This document shows, in pieces, positions 12,162-25,030 of a stretch of DNA of 64,000 bases (its first letter is position 1; each line of letters starts with the position of its first letter). The notes under the pieces are model-generated. The model made no database searches and had not been told where the DNA came from. It was given only the letters and a program-made list of their open reading frames with translations. The stretch is from Tetmemena sp. SeJ-2015. Its lineage: Eukaryota; Ciliophora; Spirotrichea; Sporadotrichida; Oxytrichidae. The position numbers and the translations under genes are program-made. Location: positions 49,913 to 113,912 of the forward strand of contig JAJKFJ010022350.1 in NCBI GenBank assembly GCA_027382625.1, given 5' to 3'.

Positions 12162-14060
12162 TTATGGTTAACTTATTATTTTTTAAGATGATTTCGCAAA
12201 CTATGGATTGAAAATAAGAAAATTATATAGTACCGCCACAAAAGATAAGTAATTTACTTTAGATAGGCAAAATAGTGTAAAAGGAGAGCAAATTTAAGCC
12301 AAAAGCCAAAACAAATCAAGAACAGTAATCTCTTTAAAAATTTTCACTATTATGCTATAAAGTTCCCAGAGGACTTATTTTTGAACAAAAAAGACTCCAG
12401 CAAAACTAAGTCGAAAAAGCTGTAGAAACATTAAATTCAGAACTAAAAGTAAATTGCATCATTTTTTCGTCCAGCTTGAGTAGTTATTTCCTATATATAT
12501 ATGTATTTATTTGTTATTAAATTATGTTGATATCCTTTTTAAATGGGAAGCCAATTTGTTTAAAATAATGGCGAAGAACTTAAAAGAATGCACAAATATA
12601 AATAAAAAATTTATGAATAAGGCCTCTCTGAGGAACAGTCTTACGTAATTCCGCAGATCAACAATGAGAAAATCAAATTAGATTCGATCAATTAGACTCC
12701 TCAAATTATCACGCATTATTTGATTTTTTATATAAATTTTATGCTTAAGATAAATTTCCGCTTTGAAACAAAAGTCTCCAAAAAAAACTTTTCTTTATAT
12801 AAGGAAACTTCATTATCAGAATAAATTTTGCATTTTAGGTAGTTTTGTGATGATTCAAAGAGTTAAATTAAAATTACTATTGAATTATTATATTCTTATC
12901 TGGAAGTATAAAATATTATGCGAAATGTAAAACTTAACTTATCAAAAAGCCGTTCTATATAATTTTCTACTATTTTTTAGTTGTACTTGTGATATTTATC
13001 CACTTCATAAAATGACGAATGCTCGAACTCATTTTAAATACTCCTTCATTATGGCCAGTATTAAACTCTATTCATATTATACTCTTTTATATGATACACT
13101 TTGTAAAAACAGTTATAAAATTCTATCAAACTCAATCAACTTTAATGTAGTAACTTTAAATGGGAGCGCACATTCCAAAAAACATACTCTCGCAGCAGTA
13201 CGGGTGCTCAAGCTTCATCATCTCTTCTCTCAATCGATCGTGTTATAGGCATAAAGAAACTCTTTCAAAACTCCTACAGTTAAGCTGGAGCAAATGGTAA
13301 AAAAGGATCTCTGATATGGAGCTGAGGCAATATGATAAATGTTTTCGATAATGACCTTCCTAACTATAACTATCTCACATCAACACTAAATATTTCGCTA
13401 TATACATATCTGCTCTGGATTAAATTAAGTTGCTCATAAAGTTGCTTACTTCTGCAAGATTTTCATCTCAAAAGCTCCCTGCAGCGCAGACTTTCCTATA
13501 GATATACTAACTATCTCTGACTTTCAATTTCCCAAGAATATTTCATATCTTCTATTAAAGCACCTCTTCGACTTTTTCTTTTTCGAATCAGTCCTTTCCC
13601 CGCTTCTCTGGTTCGCTCATTTTCATTATTACGGGCATTCGGAATAATGTTTTGAGAACACCAATCTAAATTGAAATAAATAAATAATTGTTAAGTTTCT
13701 TGCAAAAGCATAAATTATATTAATATAGGATAAAGAGAAGGAGGACAACAAGAAGTATCTGTAAATCATAATTTCGTGTGTGAAACTTATATAAGCAATA
13801 ATAGAGATCTTGAGATTCAACATAATGATAGCTGCTGGCTAAAAAGTTCTAAGCTCTCCAACTATCCTAATCATTGTCCTCTCTTCACTCTTCATCTCTA
13901 ATTGAAGATAAAAGAAAGCTTACGAGGATAACTTTTCAGAATACTTAACTTCTTTAATGACTAGAAATGAGGGCCGAGAACTCCTAAAAAATTATTTGAG
14001 GCGAAGTCCTGCTTATTAAAAACATAGAAGTAGAAGCCAATATTTTCTCTTTGTAAAATA
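10718..14060 (+). CDS. Uncharacterised plus-strand coding region
   Basis: A chain of plus-strand frames runs through this interval with several frame changes. The best supported are 10718-10985, 11280-11490 (acidic and basic, with EEQKQVYYPEQLADCDTF), 11555-12110, 12610-12995 (about 130 codons without TGA) and 13330-14060. Charged residues are enriched and alternate with hydrophobic ones in a protein-like way, while the other frames are interrupted by TGA. I recognise no domain; a segment around 13540-13620 is strongly hydrophobic and Phe-rich and could be a membrane segment. An (AT)n tract at 12116-12157 interrupts it and probably marks an IES or spacer. It may be more than one gene. Confidence 0.4.
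12116..12157. repeat. (AT)n microsatellite
   Basis: About 40 bp of nearly perfect AT dinucleotide repeat lie between two coding stretches, so it probably sits in an IES or spacer. Confidence 0.9.
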
Positions 14061-14199
14061 CCTGAAGACACAAAATTATAAGGGATGATTATGATTAGTT
14101 TATCAAAGGTTGATATGTTTAATTAAAAGTGAGCTATATTCAAGAAGTTAACTAAATTAGAAAGGTCTAAATAAAATTAATAATTAATTTGATAAAGAT

Positions 14200-14803
14200 A
14201 AAATGAAAGAAAGCAAAGGAAGTGTGCTTGGACATACCTCCCTTTAATATGTACTTAAAATCTATTGTAAGTTCAAAACACATGTAAACCTTTTTTTATA
14301 TTACTTTTTTATGTTAACGTGAATATTTTAGCGATTATCCTTTGTATTTGCACCATAAATTTCTAAATATAGACAATTTCATTGTTGAAAGAAATAGTAC
14401 TGATTATAGGAGGAAAAAAATTCAATCGAGACATTGTGTTAGCTACAAACCAGAGCTTTCACTGATGAAATAGACATAAAAGTTTTATCAGGATTTATTA
14501 ATATCACTTTAATGCAATTTTATTAAGACTTAAACTTATTCGTTAGAATTAAGCAATAAAAAGGACTCGAACAGTGATATAAATTAAAGATAACTCTCAA
14601 GATTAGAAACAAATAAAGCAAAAAAGGCTGAAATTAAGTTGAAAAGTGATTAAGCTGATTGTAAATACCTCGCACGTTTAAAAAGCTACCAAGAATTCGT
14701 ATTTTTAAAAGGATCAATAGAGATAAATGCTTTTTATTTAAACTCTAATAAGCAGAGGATAGGCTTTTCTTTGGATAGGAAAGACTTCTAGTAAACTTGC
14801 AGA

Positions 14804-14874
<71 letters not shown>

Positions 14875-15230
14875 CATTTTAAAGACGGATTGTTTATCTT
14901 AGAGTGCAAAGCTTAGGGAGGCTTCGAAAAATCAAAATTGTCAATCCAACAATTGGCCAAATCATTAAGAAATAAAAAAGAGTTTGAAAGCAATGATTTA
15001 AACTAAAAATGGATAAAGATAATTATAGAGAAAGTGTGGCTGCGAATAGAAAATAAACAATATTAGTACACTAGAAGAAATGTGATGCTGGTTTAAACAT
15101 AATTAAAGTCAGGAAATAGTTACTGACAGCCCTCTGTATTGAGAGAAGAGACTTATAAAGTGCTGTATGCTTACTGTCTCAGTGGAAAGATTGATAATTG
15201 GCTTTAGTGCTATCATTTTTAGGATAATTA
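14200..15230 (+). CDS. Uncharacterised coding region around an (AT)n tract
   Basis: From about 14200 to 14800 a single plus-strand frame of roughly 200 codons has no TGA and shows no frameshift, unusual for this part of the window. It is Lys/Glu/Asp-rich (for example ELSNKKDSNSDINQ). After the (AT)n tract a second frame runs from about 14885 to 15130, then continues past an in-frame TGA to about 15230 (PSVLREETYKVLYAYCLSG). This may be the same gene as the region upstream. No domain is recognised. Confidence 0.35.
14806..14872. repeat. (AT)n microsatellite
   Basis: About 65 bp of almost perfect AT repeat. It is the longer of two such tracts, again between coding-like frames. Confidence 0.9.
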
Positions 15231-15922
15231 ATTTCTAATTTAAAATTAATTATATTTTTAGAAATAAATATTTCTCTTTTTAAAGTTCGTAGAAAAACAC
15301 AGGTTTTTAATATCTGAAACAGTCCTTTGAGGTTTTCTAAATTTTATTATTTGATGATTATATTTTAAAAGTTAGATTAAATAAGAAGATGCAAATCTTT
15401 CACAATCGTAATTGTCATCATCTGCAAGATATGAGACATTTTGGATATAAAAGTAGCTCAGATTTAGGCGTTTAGCTCTATTACAATCTATGGCTAGATA
15501 ATATTTTTAAAAGTATAATAGGCATTCCTATAATGATGCCCTTAAAATGAGACTTACTGCTCTAATATATTAAACTATTGCTGTATTATTCATTAAATAC
15601 TTTCACTAATGCTTCAGTAAAGCTTGATTGGTTAAATTATTAATTACGCAAGCATTTGAGCTTGATTCTTCTGCAAATTTTTATCAATGAAAGAAAGATA
15701 AGAGCCATAGGCGTAAAATATATCAAAGCTGAGATACCCCCTCTCAAGAAGAGTTTTAATAATGGAATTATAGTGTTCTTTAGATCTTTTGCTATATTTA
15801 AAATTAAAACAAGATGCTAAGGTTATTTTATCATTCAATTTTCAAAATTAAAGTAAGCACTTGAAGATGTGGAATGCCATAATTTATTTAAGTTTAGTTT
15901 TAAAAGACAAAAAATACAAATC

Positions 15923-16219
15923 ATGCATGTAAACTTGAAGTTGACTACCAAACAGTAACTTTAACAAGTTACTCTAATGCTAATTGAAGAAAAAATCTTA
16001 GATATTAGACATAACTATATCGTAGGCTATTCAAAAAGAAACGAGAACATATCTTTGCAAGATTTAAAAGATCAAACAGTCGATTAGAACCTTGATTACT
16101 AATTAAAAAAACCATGCAAGTATTTTAAAAGCTATTTGAGACAAAATAAAGAGAATCAGAGATTAGATTTTATATATATATATCTGAAAAAATATTATAA
16201 TCCAACAACAAATTCTTGA
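15923..16219 (+). CDS. Short uncharacterised frame
   Basis: An ATG-started frame of 98 codons ends at TGA. It contains several in-frame TAA/TAG (Gln) codons and a charged composition (LMLIEEKILDIRHNY, LRQNKENQRLDF). It could be a piece of the coding region upstream. No family is recognised. Confidence 0.35.
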
Positions 16220-16679
16220 ATTATATTATTCTAATGTATTTTCCTTGATGCGTATTCTACATCAAATTCTGAACCATTTTAAACTATAACTATTTAAATA
16301 TAAATATAATTAAAGTTGAAAAATGTTTCTAGCCAAGGAGTTATATATAATTGATAAGGTATATCTACTTATACATTATAAAACTATTTTGCTATTTGGC
16401 TTATCAGTAAGTTTTAAAATTAAAAAAATAATTATTTTAATATCATAATATTTAATTTAACAAACTACTTTTAGGAATATTTCTATTTCTAATCAATGCT
16501 ATAAATATAGTAAAATATGTTTAATTGAATTTAATATACTGTTTAATAAAAAATAAAGAAGAGTAAAATTATAATTTTTTTGCAACACTCGAAACTGTCT
16601 TAGCTAATAATTTTATTCTGAAGTTTCTGTGTATTTTCATTTTCGGTAATCTATTTAAGAATTTATTCACTAGATTTAA

Positions 16680-17625
16680 ACATTTTTAAAATGCCCTCTA
16701 GCATAGGGCGGTATCGATTTTTAATGCGATTTTCTCTTTAAAATAATCTAATAGTTATAATTTTTGCGTTTAATGAATTCAGCATCATCATTATCTTCCA
16801 TCTTGGATGGATGAGGCTTGACTTGGTTTGATCAGCTGTAATCTAAGTTTTCTCACTTCCACACTAGATTCTCTCTTCTTTATTAATTTATTTATCTATC
16901 TTAAACTTTTTAAGGTCTTCTTTCCAATTTAGAGCCAACTCTTCATAGAATTTCTCATCTGACATTGAAATTATCTTGAGATCGTCGAACTAGAGTCTTC
17001 TTTGTCTCTTTAATTACTTTAACTTAATAGATATAAAATCTAATATCACCGAAAAAGAGTTTCAAAACTAAACTGCCACTTAGTGGCTAATGGCAGAAAC
17101 TGAAGGATAAATTAATGTAAGATTTCGTTATATTTACTACTATATTGTAATCTATCTTATACTGCCTTGAAGGGTCTACGAAGTGAAGAATTTACCTTGA
17201 GTTCAGTATCATTTATAGCGATTTTGTTTACTTTTTCAGATTCGCAAACTTCTAGAAATTCCAAATCTTTGAAGGCCTGAGCTACCAGTTGATATATGCT
17301 TTATTTAGAAAGCCAGTTATAAGTTAAAAAAATAAATGAAGTTTGATCTTTAAATTCATTGTTTGCCTAAATATTTAGAATGGAAAGCGAATTCACAACG
17401 GTATAAGATAGACTTGCTTTGCGGTCACTAAATAAAGCTATACTTTCTCTTTGCCTCTTTCAGTTGGTAAATCAGTTTAGATAAAAAAAAATCCTTAATA
17501 AGATGAGCTTTATACTCTTATCTAAAATGGAAGCCCAACTATCTAGAAGACTAGCTTAATAATGCACTCTTTGAGGAGAGGTTCTTAGTTTAAAAATTTC
17601 CAGGCATAATTTTTAAGGCTGTCAT
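16680..17625 (-). CDS. Uncharacterised minus-strand gene
   Basis: An ATG at 17623-17625 (minus) opens a frame that continues with two or three frame changes to about 16690. Pieces include MTALKIMPGNFQTKNLSS at the start, FKDLEFLEVCESEKVNKIAI in the middle and SDEKFYEELALNWKEDLKKF near the end. The C-terminal third is acidic and basic and may form helices. Total is roughly 300 residues. No known domain is recognised. The gene is convergent with the coding region to its left and separated from it by about 460 bp of AT-rich DNA with no visible feature. Confidence 0.5.
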
Positions 17626-17699
17626 ATATGTGACTATTCAATAATAGCAGAGACTTAATTAAAGAAGGATTTTCACAATCATTTTATTATATAAACCTT

Positions 17700-18780
17700 T
17701 CTATAAGATGCAAGGATCAAATATTAGTTATTTCAATTGATATAAAATATATTCCTTACGGCAGGGAATAAAGTGATATTGAAGTTTATATTAATTTTAG
17801 ACTTATTTCTGAGAGGATAGTAAAAGGACTTAATGTTTTAAGTTAACTAAAAAATACCAAATAAATTAACAGCTGTTTATTTGCAGAATTAAAAATAAAT
17901 ATCATCTACTTCCTACATTTTTAATAAAATTAATAGATAAAGTAATTAAATTATTAATCATTTGCTGACAATCTCAACTTACTTTTGCAACACCAGCCTT
18001 TTGTTAGATATAAAATAATTTATTTTATATATGCATTAGGAGCAGCATTTTCCTTCCCTGTGTTCAGTACGCCGTTGCAGTCTGTCTCTACAACTGTGAG
18101 TTAGTCTTATTTCTAGAGTCTCTTCTGCAATCTCAAATAAGCAATAGTGGTCGATCCTTCCTCTCATAATATTCTAAAGCTCATATAAAGTTCTCTTGAG
18201 AGACATTTAATAAGAAGATCCTAATGTACCACGATTTACAATCTCACTCTAAGATGTTCAAGCTTATATATTATACACCGCTTCAGACTCAAACATCTTT
18301 AGAGGTGAGCAAGCTAGGAGCTCTTTAAAATTTTATTATCATTATTTACTTACATTACTTATATAATTAGCTTGAATAATTTTGGCTTCTAAGGGATTCC
18401 TAAGGTTTAATTTTAGGTAAATTAGGCTTTCAATTATCGGATAAGGTCGAGATTGTAAAATAAAATCGAAACTTATGGCATCAGTTTATGATTCAATCTA
18501 CTTATTTAGAATAAATGGAAGCTGGAACTACATATGAGACATGCTTCTGAAACAAAGTCTATCTAACGCCTTCAATACCTAAGAGAACAAAAGAAATAAA
18601 TACATAATATGATGACATCTTGGGACACTTCTCAGTCTTTGCAAAGGTAGACTTTTTAATAGATTATTCGTAAGACCATTACTAAGTAACTATTTAACGA
18701 GATAGCTATTTTAGGATGAGTACGAAAGGATGATCATAAAAAAGAGATTAAAATAAGCCTTAAGCACTTATTAATTATTA
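17700..18780 (+). CDS. Uncharacterised plus-strand gene pieces
   Basis: Plus-strand frames with TGA-only stops: about 18040-18330 (contains KKILMYHDLQSHSKMFKLIY), about 18425-18545 (LSDKVEIVKQNRNLWHQF) and about 18540-18720 (SIQRLQYLREQKKQIHNMM, then QTFQQIIRKTITKQLF). Each is protein-like, and they follow one another in one direction with frame changes, so I treat them as one gene. The part before 18000 is weaker. No family is recognised. Confidence 0.4.
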
Positions 18781-18847
18781 ATTTTCTTTAAATCTGATTG
18801 TTTATACTATTACAGTAATTGCGATTCGGTAATTGGATTCTGACAGC

Positions 18848-19234
18848 TATACTTAATGATTGGCATTTTGAAATTTCTACCACCTCGGCGATCGTCCGTT
18901 CTATCTATCCATGCCATTTTTATTCCCATGTTCAAATTGGTTTTGGGATTATTTACGATTTTCGGATGTTTCATCAATGAAATTTAGGACATCGAGTAAG
19001 ACTTATCCGATTATTATTTAATTGCGTAATTTATTTGAATTTATGAGGGGATTCGAACCCGATTACGATTATTCTAATTCGTTGCCAGTAGGCCACCCTT
19101 ACTCCTCTCCCCTTTATTTTATACTTCTTACCCCTGATTTTCCATTCGTATTTGAGCCATACTATTTAGAAGAGGTTTTATTTGCTCTCATCAAAGCCAA
19201 GAATACGGAGAAGCAGTCTATAATTGTTCAATGA
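18848..19234 (+). CDS. Uncharacterised coding fragment
   Basis: Two plus-strand frames, 18848-18980 and 18979-19234, are joined by one frame change. The second reads RGFEPDYDYSNSLPVGHPY, then an aromatic-rich stretch ending in KAKNTEKQ before TGA. GC content is higher than in the flanks. It probably forms a piece of one or more somatic genes. No family is recognised. Confidence 0.4.
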
Positions 19235-20348
19235 ATTTTGAAAGCAATAATTTATAGATGGAATACTAGTTTTAATTTTAAACCAATGTATTCACAGAGA
19301 ATAGCTCTTCAGGTGAATTTTATAAAGAAACACAATATGAATCTTAAAATATAAGGATCTGTTACTTGTGGCTTATTGCTACTTACTTATTCATTTTGTA
19401 AATAACTGATTGATATGGTCTTTTATAGTCTGAAAGTAGATATTTAATTATTTAATATATCAGTAAGTGAAATTTATATTCAAAACATTCACCTTTTTTT
19501 AAGAAGGGTTAATTTTAAAGCAGTTATATAAACAGTAAGAATTCATTTAGTGAATATGGTTTATGTTTCTCGGGAAGACAGAGCGGCTTTAAGGTCTGCT
19601 AAATATATTTTCAAAACAAATTGCTGAAATATAAATAACTTATCTATTATGTCTCTAAACTTTGCATAATTATACTGGATAAAGAAGAGAAAATAAGAAG
19701 GGAGAATACATATTTTTAAGCATCTTCTATCTACGATATGCAACAAGTGTGAAAGTAGCATCATTTCAGGGAGCATTTCACGGTTCATCTATCGCACATC
19801 GAACACACTCAAGTAAAGTAAAATTTTAGGAATTATAATTAATAATCAATTTCTTAAAACAGCAATTATCGTTCTGAATTAAAGAATTAGTTATTATCCT
19901 ATGAAAGTTAACGTTGTTTATATAGTTTGTAGGGATACTTTATCATCAGTGGGCAACAACTCTCAAATAAATTTACCTACTCCGCACTCAATTAAGTTAC
20001 GCTATCAAGTGGAAAATGCATTTGCACTCTTCATCACTTATTATTTCAAATATGTAATCATCATTTCTACTAATGGGAGGCGATTGTCGTGAATTAGGTA
20101 GATTGTTGAAAGTAAAATAAATTGGAAATGGATATACTTGAAAAGGAAAGAATAGAGGAAGTCTGGGAGGAAGTGAAAGTCAACTCCATCTTTGGAAATT
20201 ATAACAATTTGAGATTGAGAGATCTTAATTAATCTAAGTCGAAGTGGCTGCCGCCTTTAATTAAAAAATGGTAAATTAAAATTTAAGATATTGGAGCGGC
20301 TGGCGATTAATTAAAAATTTGATCACTGTTTGGGGTCGGTGGCTATAA
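19235..20348. other. Mostly non-coding spacer
   Basis: AT-rich DNA with only short, unconvincing frames (for example 19561-19788 minus and 19901-20092 plus). A GC-richer patch at 20180-20400 carries two loosely similar units (GGCTGCCGCC and GGCTGGCGAT, each followed by TTAATTAAAAA), which I cannot explain. Confidence 0.35.
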
Positions 20349-21200
20349 TCAAACAAATTTCGCTGGCCGGGTGCAGGGTACATATGCTATTACTACTGCT
20401 TTACCACCCCACAGCGACTGAGCGAAAATATTTTGAAGCTTGTATTAAGTTATTCTATTTACGCAATTAACTTCAATAACTTCATCAAGCACTATAAATT
20501 CCTTGCGACACAGGCGACAATTGCAATTCTTCTAACTCATCAAGACCAAAAGGCAGAAAGTGCCTATCACAGTCAGTACAACGATCAATGTGAAAGTTAA
20601 AATGTTCTAGGTGTTGAGAGGTATGCGCAGAACTGCTAATTCCTCCGAAGAATTGAATTGCTGATTTTTTTAACTCTCTTAAGGCTTTCTCTAAGTTTTG
20701 AAAACTGAGTTTGCGTTCTTAAAGTTTTCCAAAGCACTAGCCTTTTAACCTTTTGCTTGCTGGTCTTTGGATTTGATTAGATTTGAGGGTTAGGTACAAG
20801 CTAGCATTGAGATTACTCTTTTAAGCTGCTGAATCTTTTTAAGTTTACTGAACTCATCCTTCTACTTATCTTAATGAATCCTAAATGGATTAAAATTAAA
20901 GTCTCATATAATAAAATTGTATTAGAGATATAAAGATGGGATGGCTTTTATTTTTTGCTAATTTTGTTGCTTTTCAGTATTCTTCTCTTACTAAAATTTA
21001 TATAATGATTGATTATAAAACTAATCGATTGTACTGGGTTCAGTATCTTTTTCTTTGTCTTCCATGTAAGATAAACTCTACTCATTTAGTAGAGTGGGTG
21101 CTGAATCCAAGCTTGCACTCTTCTCTTCAACGCCTTAATTTTAAGTTGAGCCGAGGTGCTTGTCATCGCACTCGGTAAAAATCTCTTCTCCAATTTGCAT
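20349..21200 (-). CDS. Small protein with two CxxC pairs, unknown
   Basis: The minus-strand ATG at 21198-21200 starts MQIGEEIFTECDDKHLGS. The N-terminal half is Gln/Lys/Glu-rich with many TAA/TAG Gln codons and runs to about 20907. A second frame (about 20855-20495) carries ALRELKKSAIQFFGG and then HIDRCTDCDRHFLPFGLDEL. After one more frame change comes CRLCRKEFIVLDEVIEV, ending at TGA 20349-20351. The two CxxC pairs about 30 residues apart suggest a zinc-binding module, which is inference. Length is about 270 residues. Its start lies a few bases from the start of the plus-strand gene at 21215, so the two are head to head. Confidence 0.5.
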
Positions 21201-21214
21201 CCCAATTAACTACC

Positions 21215-24200
21215 AGCCTCATCAGCAACAGTACAATGCCTAGTATTATCAGCCCATCGACAACGGGAGGACGCCAATGACTACAGACCTCTGGAAGAGG
21301 ACGACGGCGGCTACGTTGACCAGTACGAGGAGGGCAACGGAGTGGCAAGCATCGCTACTGCTAAGTACGTGAACAACCGCCAATCAAGGAAGCAAGCGAA
21401 GGAGAATTCAAGGCTACTGCAAAATTGTATAATGTTCCTACGCTTGGAGGAGAAGAAAGCCTGGAAGAAGATTGAAGAGACCAAGAAGAAGGCGAAGGAC
21501 ATCATGGGCTTGAAGCAGTGCAACCAGGAGAACCAGCGCATTAAGGATGAGAGATACCGCGAAAAGGAACAGCAAGAGCGTATGCTCCCGGCACGCAACC
21601 TTAACCTCAGAGCGCAACTCAAAGACGGAGTCAATCAAAAAATCGATGAGACCCAGCTCAAGAAGTGGTCACAGGCTGAGAAAGCCAAGTTTAAAAGACA
21701 GGAGCAGCTGGAACAGGTAATGCTGCAGAGAGAGCAGGAGTACATGAAGAACGCCTCTATGAAGCAGATGGTCAAGAACCTGGAACTAGGACTGCAGGAT
21801 AAGAAAGCCAGCGAGCAGGCTGAGTAAAGGCTAGGGGGAGATAAGACTTGATTAACAAGATACTCTAGGAGAACGCGGCCAGGCTATAGATCGAGAGTGA
21901 GGTGGTTAGAATTGAACAGGAAGAGCTGGAGCTAATCAACAGACTTCAAAACACTTAGATGTTGCAGAGAGCCGCCTACGATGACCTGGAAAGTGCACTC
22001 TCCAACCCAAATGAGGTCTCTCAAGTATTCAGTGAGCGCCAGGTGTGAAATGCGGTGAGACAAGGTAGAAGCTGTATGAGTAGTGGATGCAGGAGCTTCT
22101 CAAAGTGAACTATTAACAAGAATATTAAACTATTGTGAAATATATTTATGCTGATGATAGAGGTTTTACTTCCTCTAAAACATTTATGATTTTCAAAAAG
22201 TGTCAACTCTACAAAAGAGAAGTTTAATTTGAAATAAATAATTAAGAGAGTTATTTCAAACAGATTCAATTTCAAAGAAACAGGGCAGACCCTAACTCAA
22301 AACCACACACATAAAAATTTAACAACTAGCAGTTATAGAAAGAAATGACGTAATTTGTGCTCAAGCAAAACTCCAAAAACTTCGATTCAAGTCATAACAA
22401 GGAAGATGGCAAGATCAAGTTATAAATTAATACTACCAATTATATACTGTAAGTTCCTAAAGACTCTGCAACCGGATGCAACTGGAGTGATATACGGGAC
22501 GAAGAAACCAGAAAAGGAGGTGCAGCCAAGCATGAACGAGATATTCTCGTGGGGCTATGAAGCGCCAGTCAAGAGAGAATACATCAAGGGCAAGACTGAT
22601 GTTAGATACAAGATCAGAAAGGCAGAAGCCAAGTAACCTTAAAATAATGAGTCATTATCTTATCTTACGCTTAATCTGTTTACATCTCTGAGGTGCAGGA
22701 TAATTACAGAAAGCCAGTTAAGGTAATGAGTTAATCGTAGTTACAGCAAGAAGATGATTCATTCTAAAATTCAGGAGAGAAGTCTAAAGTAAGAGGCTCT
22801 GCAATGGGAGATACCTATCTCTTTGACTATCTGGAAGACAGCTAGATCGAAAAGTGGAAGCTGAAATTGATGAGATGGCTGTCAAGGAAGAAAGTGAGGA
22901 AGTCAAGCGTTCCATTTACAAGCAGCTATTCTGTGGGGATGAAAGGGCTTGGTGGGAAGAAGTTATGAAGCAGGTCACACCAGCTGGAGTGAGATACTAC
23001 TCTAAGAGGCCGAGCGAATTGATTACCCATGACTACTTCTTGAAGTAAAGAATTGAAGCAAAGCTCAAGGAAATAATCTAGAAAAATAGAGAGCTCTAAG
23101 TAGAGGGAAAACTTAACTTTGATGAGAATGGAAACATAGTGATCTCATATAGAGGAGCCCAAGGATAGGATCCTACTGGAACTGCAGTCGGCTCGATGAT
23201 AAACTAAGTCACTATTTAAATCGACCCCCCTGCAGAGCTAGCTGAGAGAGAAGCCGCAAGATAAAAGAGACAAGCTGAGAAGAAGGAACTCAAGAGAGCT
23301 CAAACTGCAAAGTCATAGCGCAACTTAGCGAAGAGACTTAATGACATCAAGTTGACATGTAGGTGGCTCACTGATTCTGCAATCACTACCTATTATGCAG
23401 ACCAGCATTCCATCCTTATGGCAATAAGAACACTAAGCCTGCTGCCGGTGGAGTAGTTTTCGGAGATTGCTTAAAGACCCATAACATCAACCCCTAGAGC
23501 GGTGATAATAAGCCTGAGTTCAGGCAAGTATACGGCAGAGCCATGCTAGGAGCTACTATTAAAGTCAGAGGACCTGGCTCTAAATCTCCTAAGCGTAAGG
23601 CAATTAGACAGCCAACTCTACCTAGGAAGGTCAGAGAGGATATCAGACTCACCCCAGGAGAGATAGAGGAACAAACGGCTAGAAACCCTATCATGCCTTT
23701 GAAAAACACCTGAGAGGATGGATAGCATTCAGATCGAGAAACCTAACTTGGCAAAGTCAAAATACTTGCAAAGCAAGCATACCACACCTCTCGACTCTCA
23801 GTCCTAAAATCAGTCTATCTACGATTTACAAAACGTATCACAGGGACAGAAAACTCAGCAGCAGTAGTAACTACTTACAATTCAACAGCAATATGAGTAG
23901 CTTAAGAGATATGGACTATCAAACAATAGCTAGCAGCAGTTGTTAGCTCCTTTTTCAAGTAACTAGCAGAAGTACGAATAGAATCTAGACGTCTACAAAA
24001 GTAAGCCAACTCATCTCGATGGCTTCTAATCGCAACACCAAAGAGACAAATATGACTAAATGATTATAAGCAGTTAGAATCCTTTGGTTAACAAGCAAAT
24101 GCTTTCTAAAGCTCAAGCTTAGAATTTTGGAGGCGTGGGTACTTCCAGCCAGATTATTGGAAGCCTTAGCAAAAGGAAAACTTGTAGGAATCAATTATCC

Positions 24201-24460
24201 CTCAGCACTAGCACATATCCTTTTGAGGTCACTTAACTCAGCCTTATAACTAGGATCTGCCTTTCCCAGATCAGCAAGTTCCTTACTGCCCAGTTCATGG
24301 GGCAAATGACCAGCCAGAGCACCTTCACATACTTGACCCCAAGAACTACAAGTTCCTCCCTCACAAGTACACAGAAGTAATTAGACCAGCTGATAGGTTC
24401 ACTCACAAGTCCGAGCAACTCTCGAACCTTCTCACTTGGCAAGTTCAAGTCAACGAATGA
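21215..24460 (+). CDS. Large coiled-coil protein, unknown family, IES-interrupted
   Basis: Strong coding signal with GC-rich third positions and in-frame TAA/TAG. Order: a Gln/Tyr-rich N-terminus (21215-21270), a long charged coiled coil (21285-22120, with RIEQEELELINRLQNTQ), an AT-rich interruption (about 22120-22440), then NEIFSWGYEAPVKREYIKGK up to 22621. A 92 bp IES follows, then DTYLFDYLEDSQIEK, a Lys/Glu-rich helix (22860-23340) and a Pro/Lys-rich region (23400-23710). A Gln-rich linker (23716-24180) precedes a final segment with YCPVHGANDQPEHLHILDPK, ending at TGA 24458-24460. Six or so one-base frame changes occur. Roughly 900 residues. Coiled-coil content and the neighbouring CEP135 gene hint at a cytoskeletal role, but I do not recognise the family. 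Confidence 0.65.
22622..22713. other. IES bounded by pointer CAGAAAG
   Basis: CAGAAAG occurs at 22615-22621 and again at 22707-22713. Removing one copy plus the intervening AT-rich DNA joins 'K I R K' to 'P V K V M S' in one frame (AGA AAG in the same phase at both sites). Without removal the frame reaches TGA near 22709. There is no GT...AG signature, so an intron is unlikely. Confidence 0.75.
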
Positions 24461-25030
24461 ACTCTCAACCTTCACTACTGAGGAACATAATTCTCATTTT
24501 ACCCATCTCAACTGTCTTTAAATTTGCACTTTACATATTTTTATGATTCAAGTTTCTATTCAGCACATACATAGTGTATCACTTTCTTATGAAATGGTGG
24601 GCAAGTAGCCATACAATTTAATAATTTATAACAACTTTCTAAATTCAAACTTAAATAAATAGGAGGTAAGACCAGTCAGTAAATTTTTTCTCTCTTTCCA
24701 ATTCTTCTTTGCTACTTCATTATTTCCCTCAATATAAGAATGTCTAACCATCTCTGATAGATATCGAAAGAATAGACGTGATAGCAAACAAGAGATATCA
24801 ATCTATAAAGCAACAGTTGGGTAATTTACACTACAGTCAGCCCTTCAGTAAGTAATTATTCCTTGAATCGAAGTGCATCCATTCTCCTGCATTTTTAGAA
24901 AAGCCCTTCAACAGAACAGTTTTCATCAACTCCACTCAAAAACGAACGAAGATTAAAATACATTCTCAGAGAAACTCTTTCATATATTGATTTTTGCTTT
25001 TTAGAATATATTTTTAACTTTAATTGTAGA
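24461..25030. other. Spacer between two plus-strand genes
   Basis: AT-rich and without a confident frame. It may hold the 3' flank of the coiled-coil gene and the first small MDS (N-terminal ~40 codons) of the CEP135-like gene, which I could not locate. Confidence 0.4.

Noticed and set aside
15617..15838. Minus-strand frame of about 74 codons (MNDKITLASCFNFKYSKRS...)
   Set aside because: Reasonable composition but isolated, against plus-strand coding on both sides. Too weak to annotate as a gene.
19040..19110. tRNA-like signal on the minus strand (perfect B-box GGTTCGAATCC and a near A-box)
   Set aside because: No pairing acceptor or anticodon stem can be drawn, and the same bases encode RGFEPDYDYSNS in an open protein-like plus-strand frame. 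Most likely chance.
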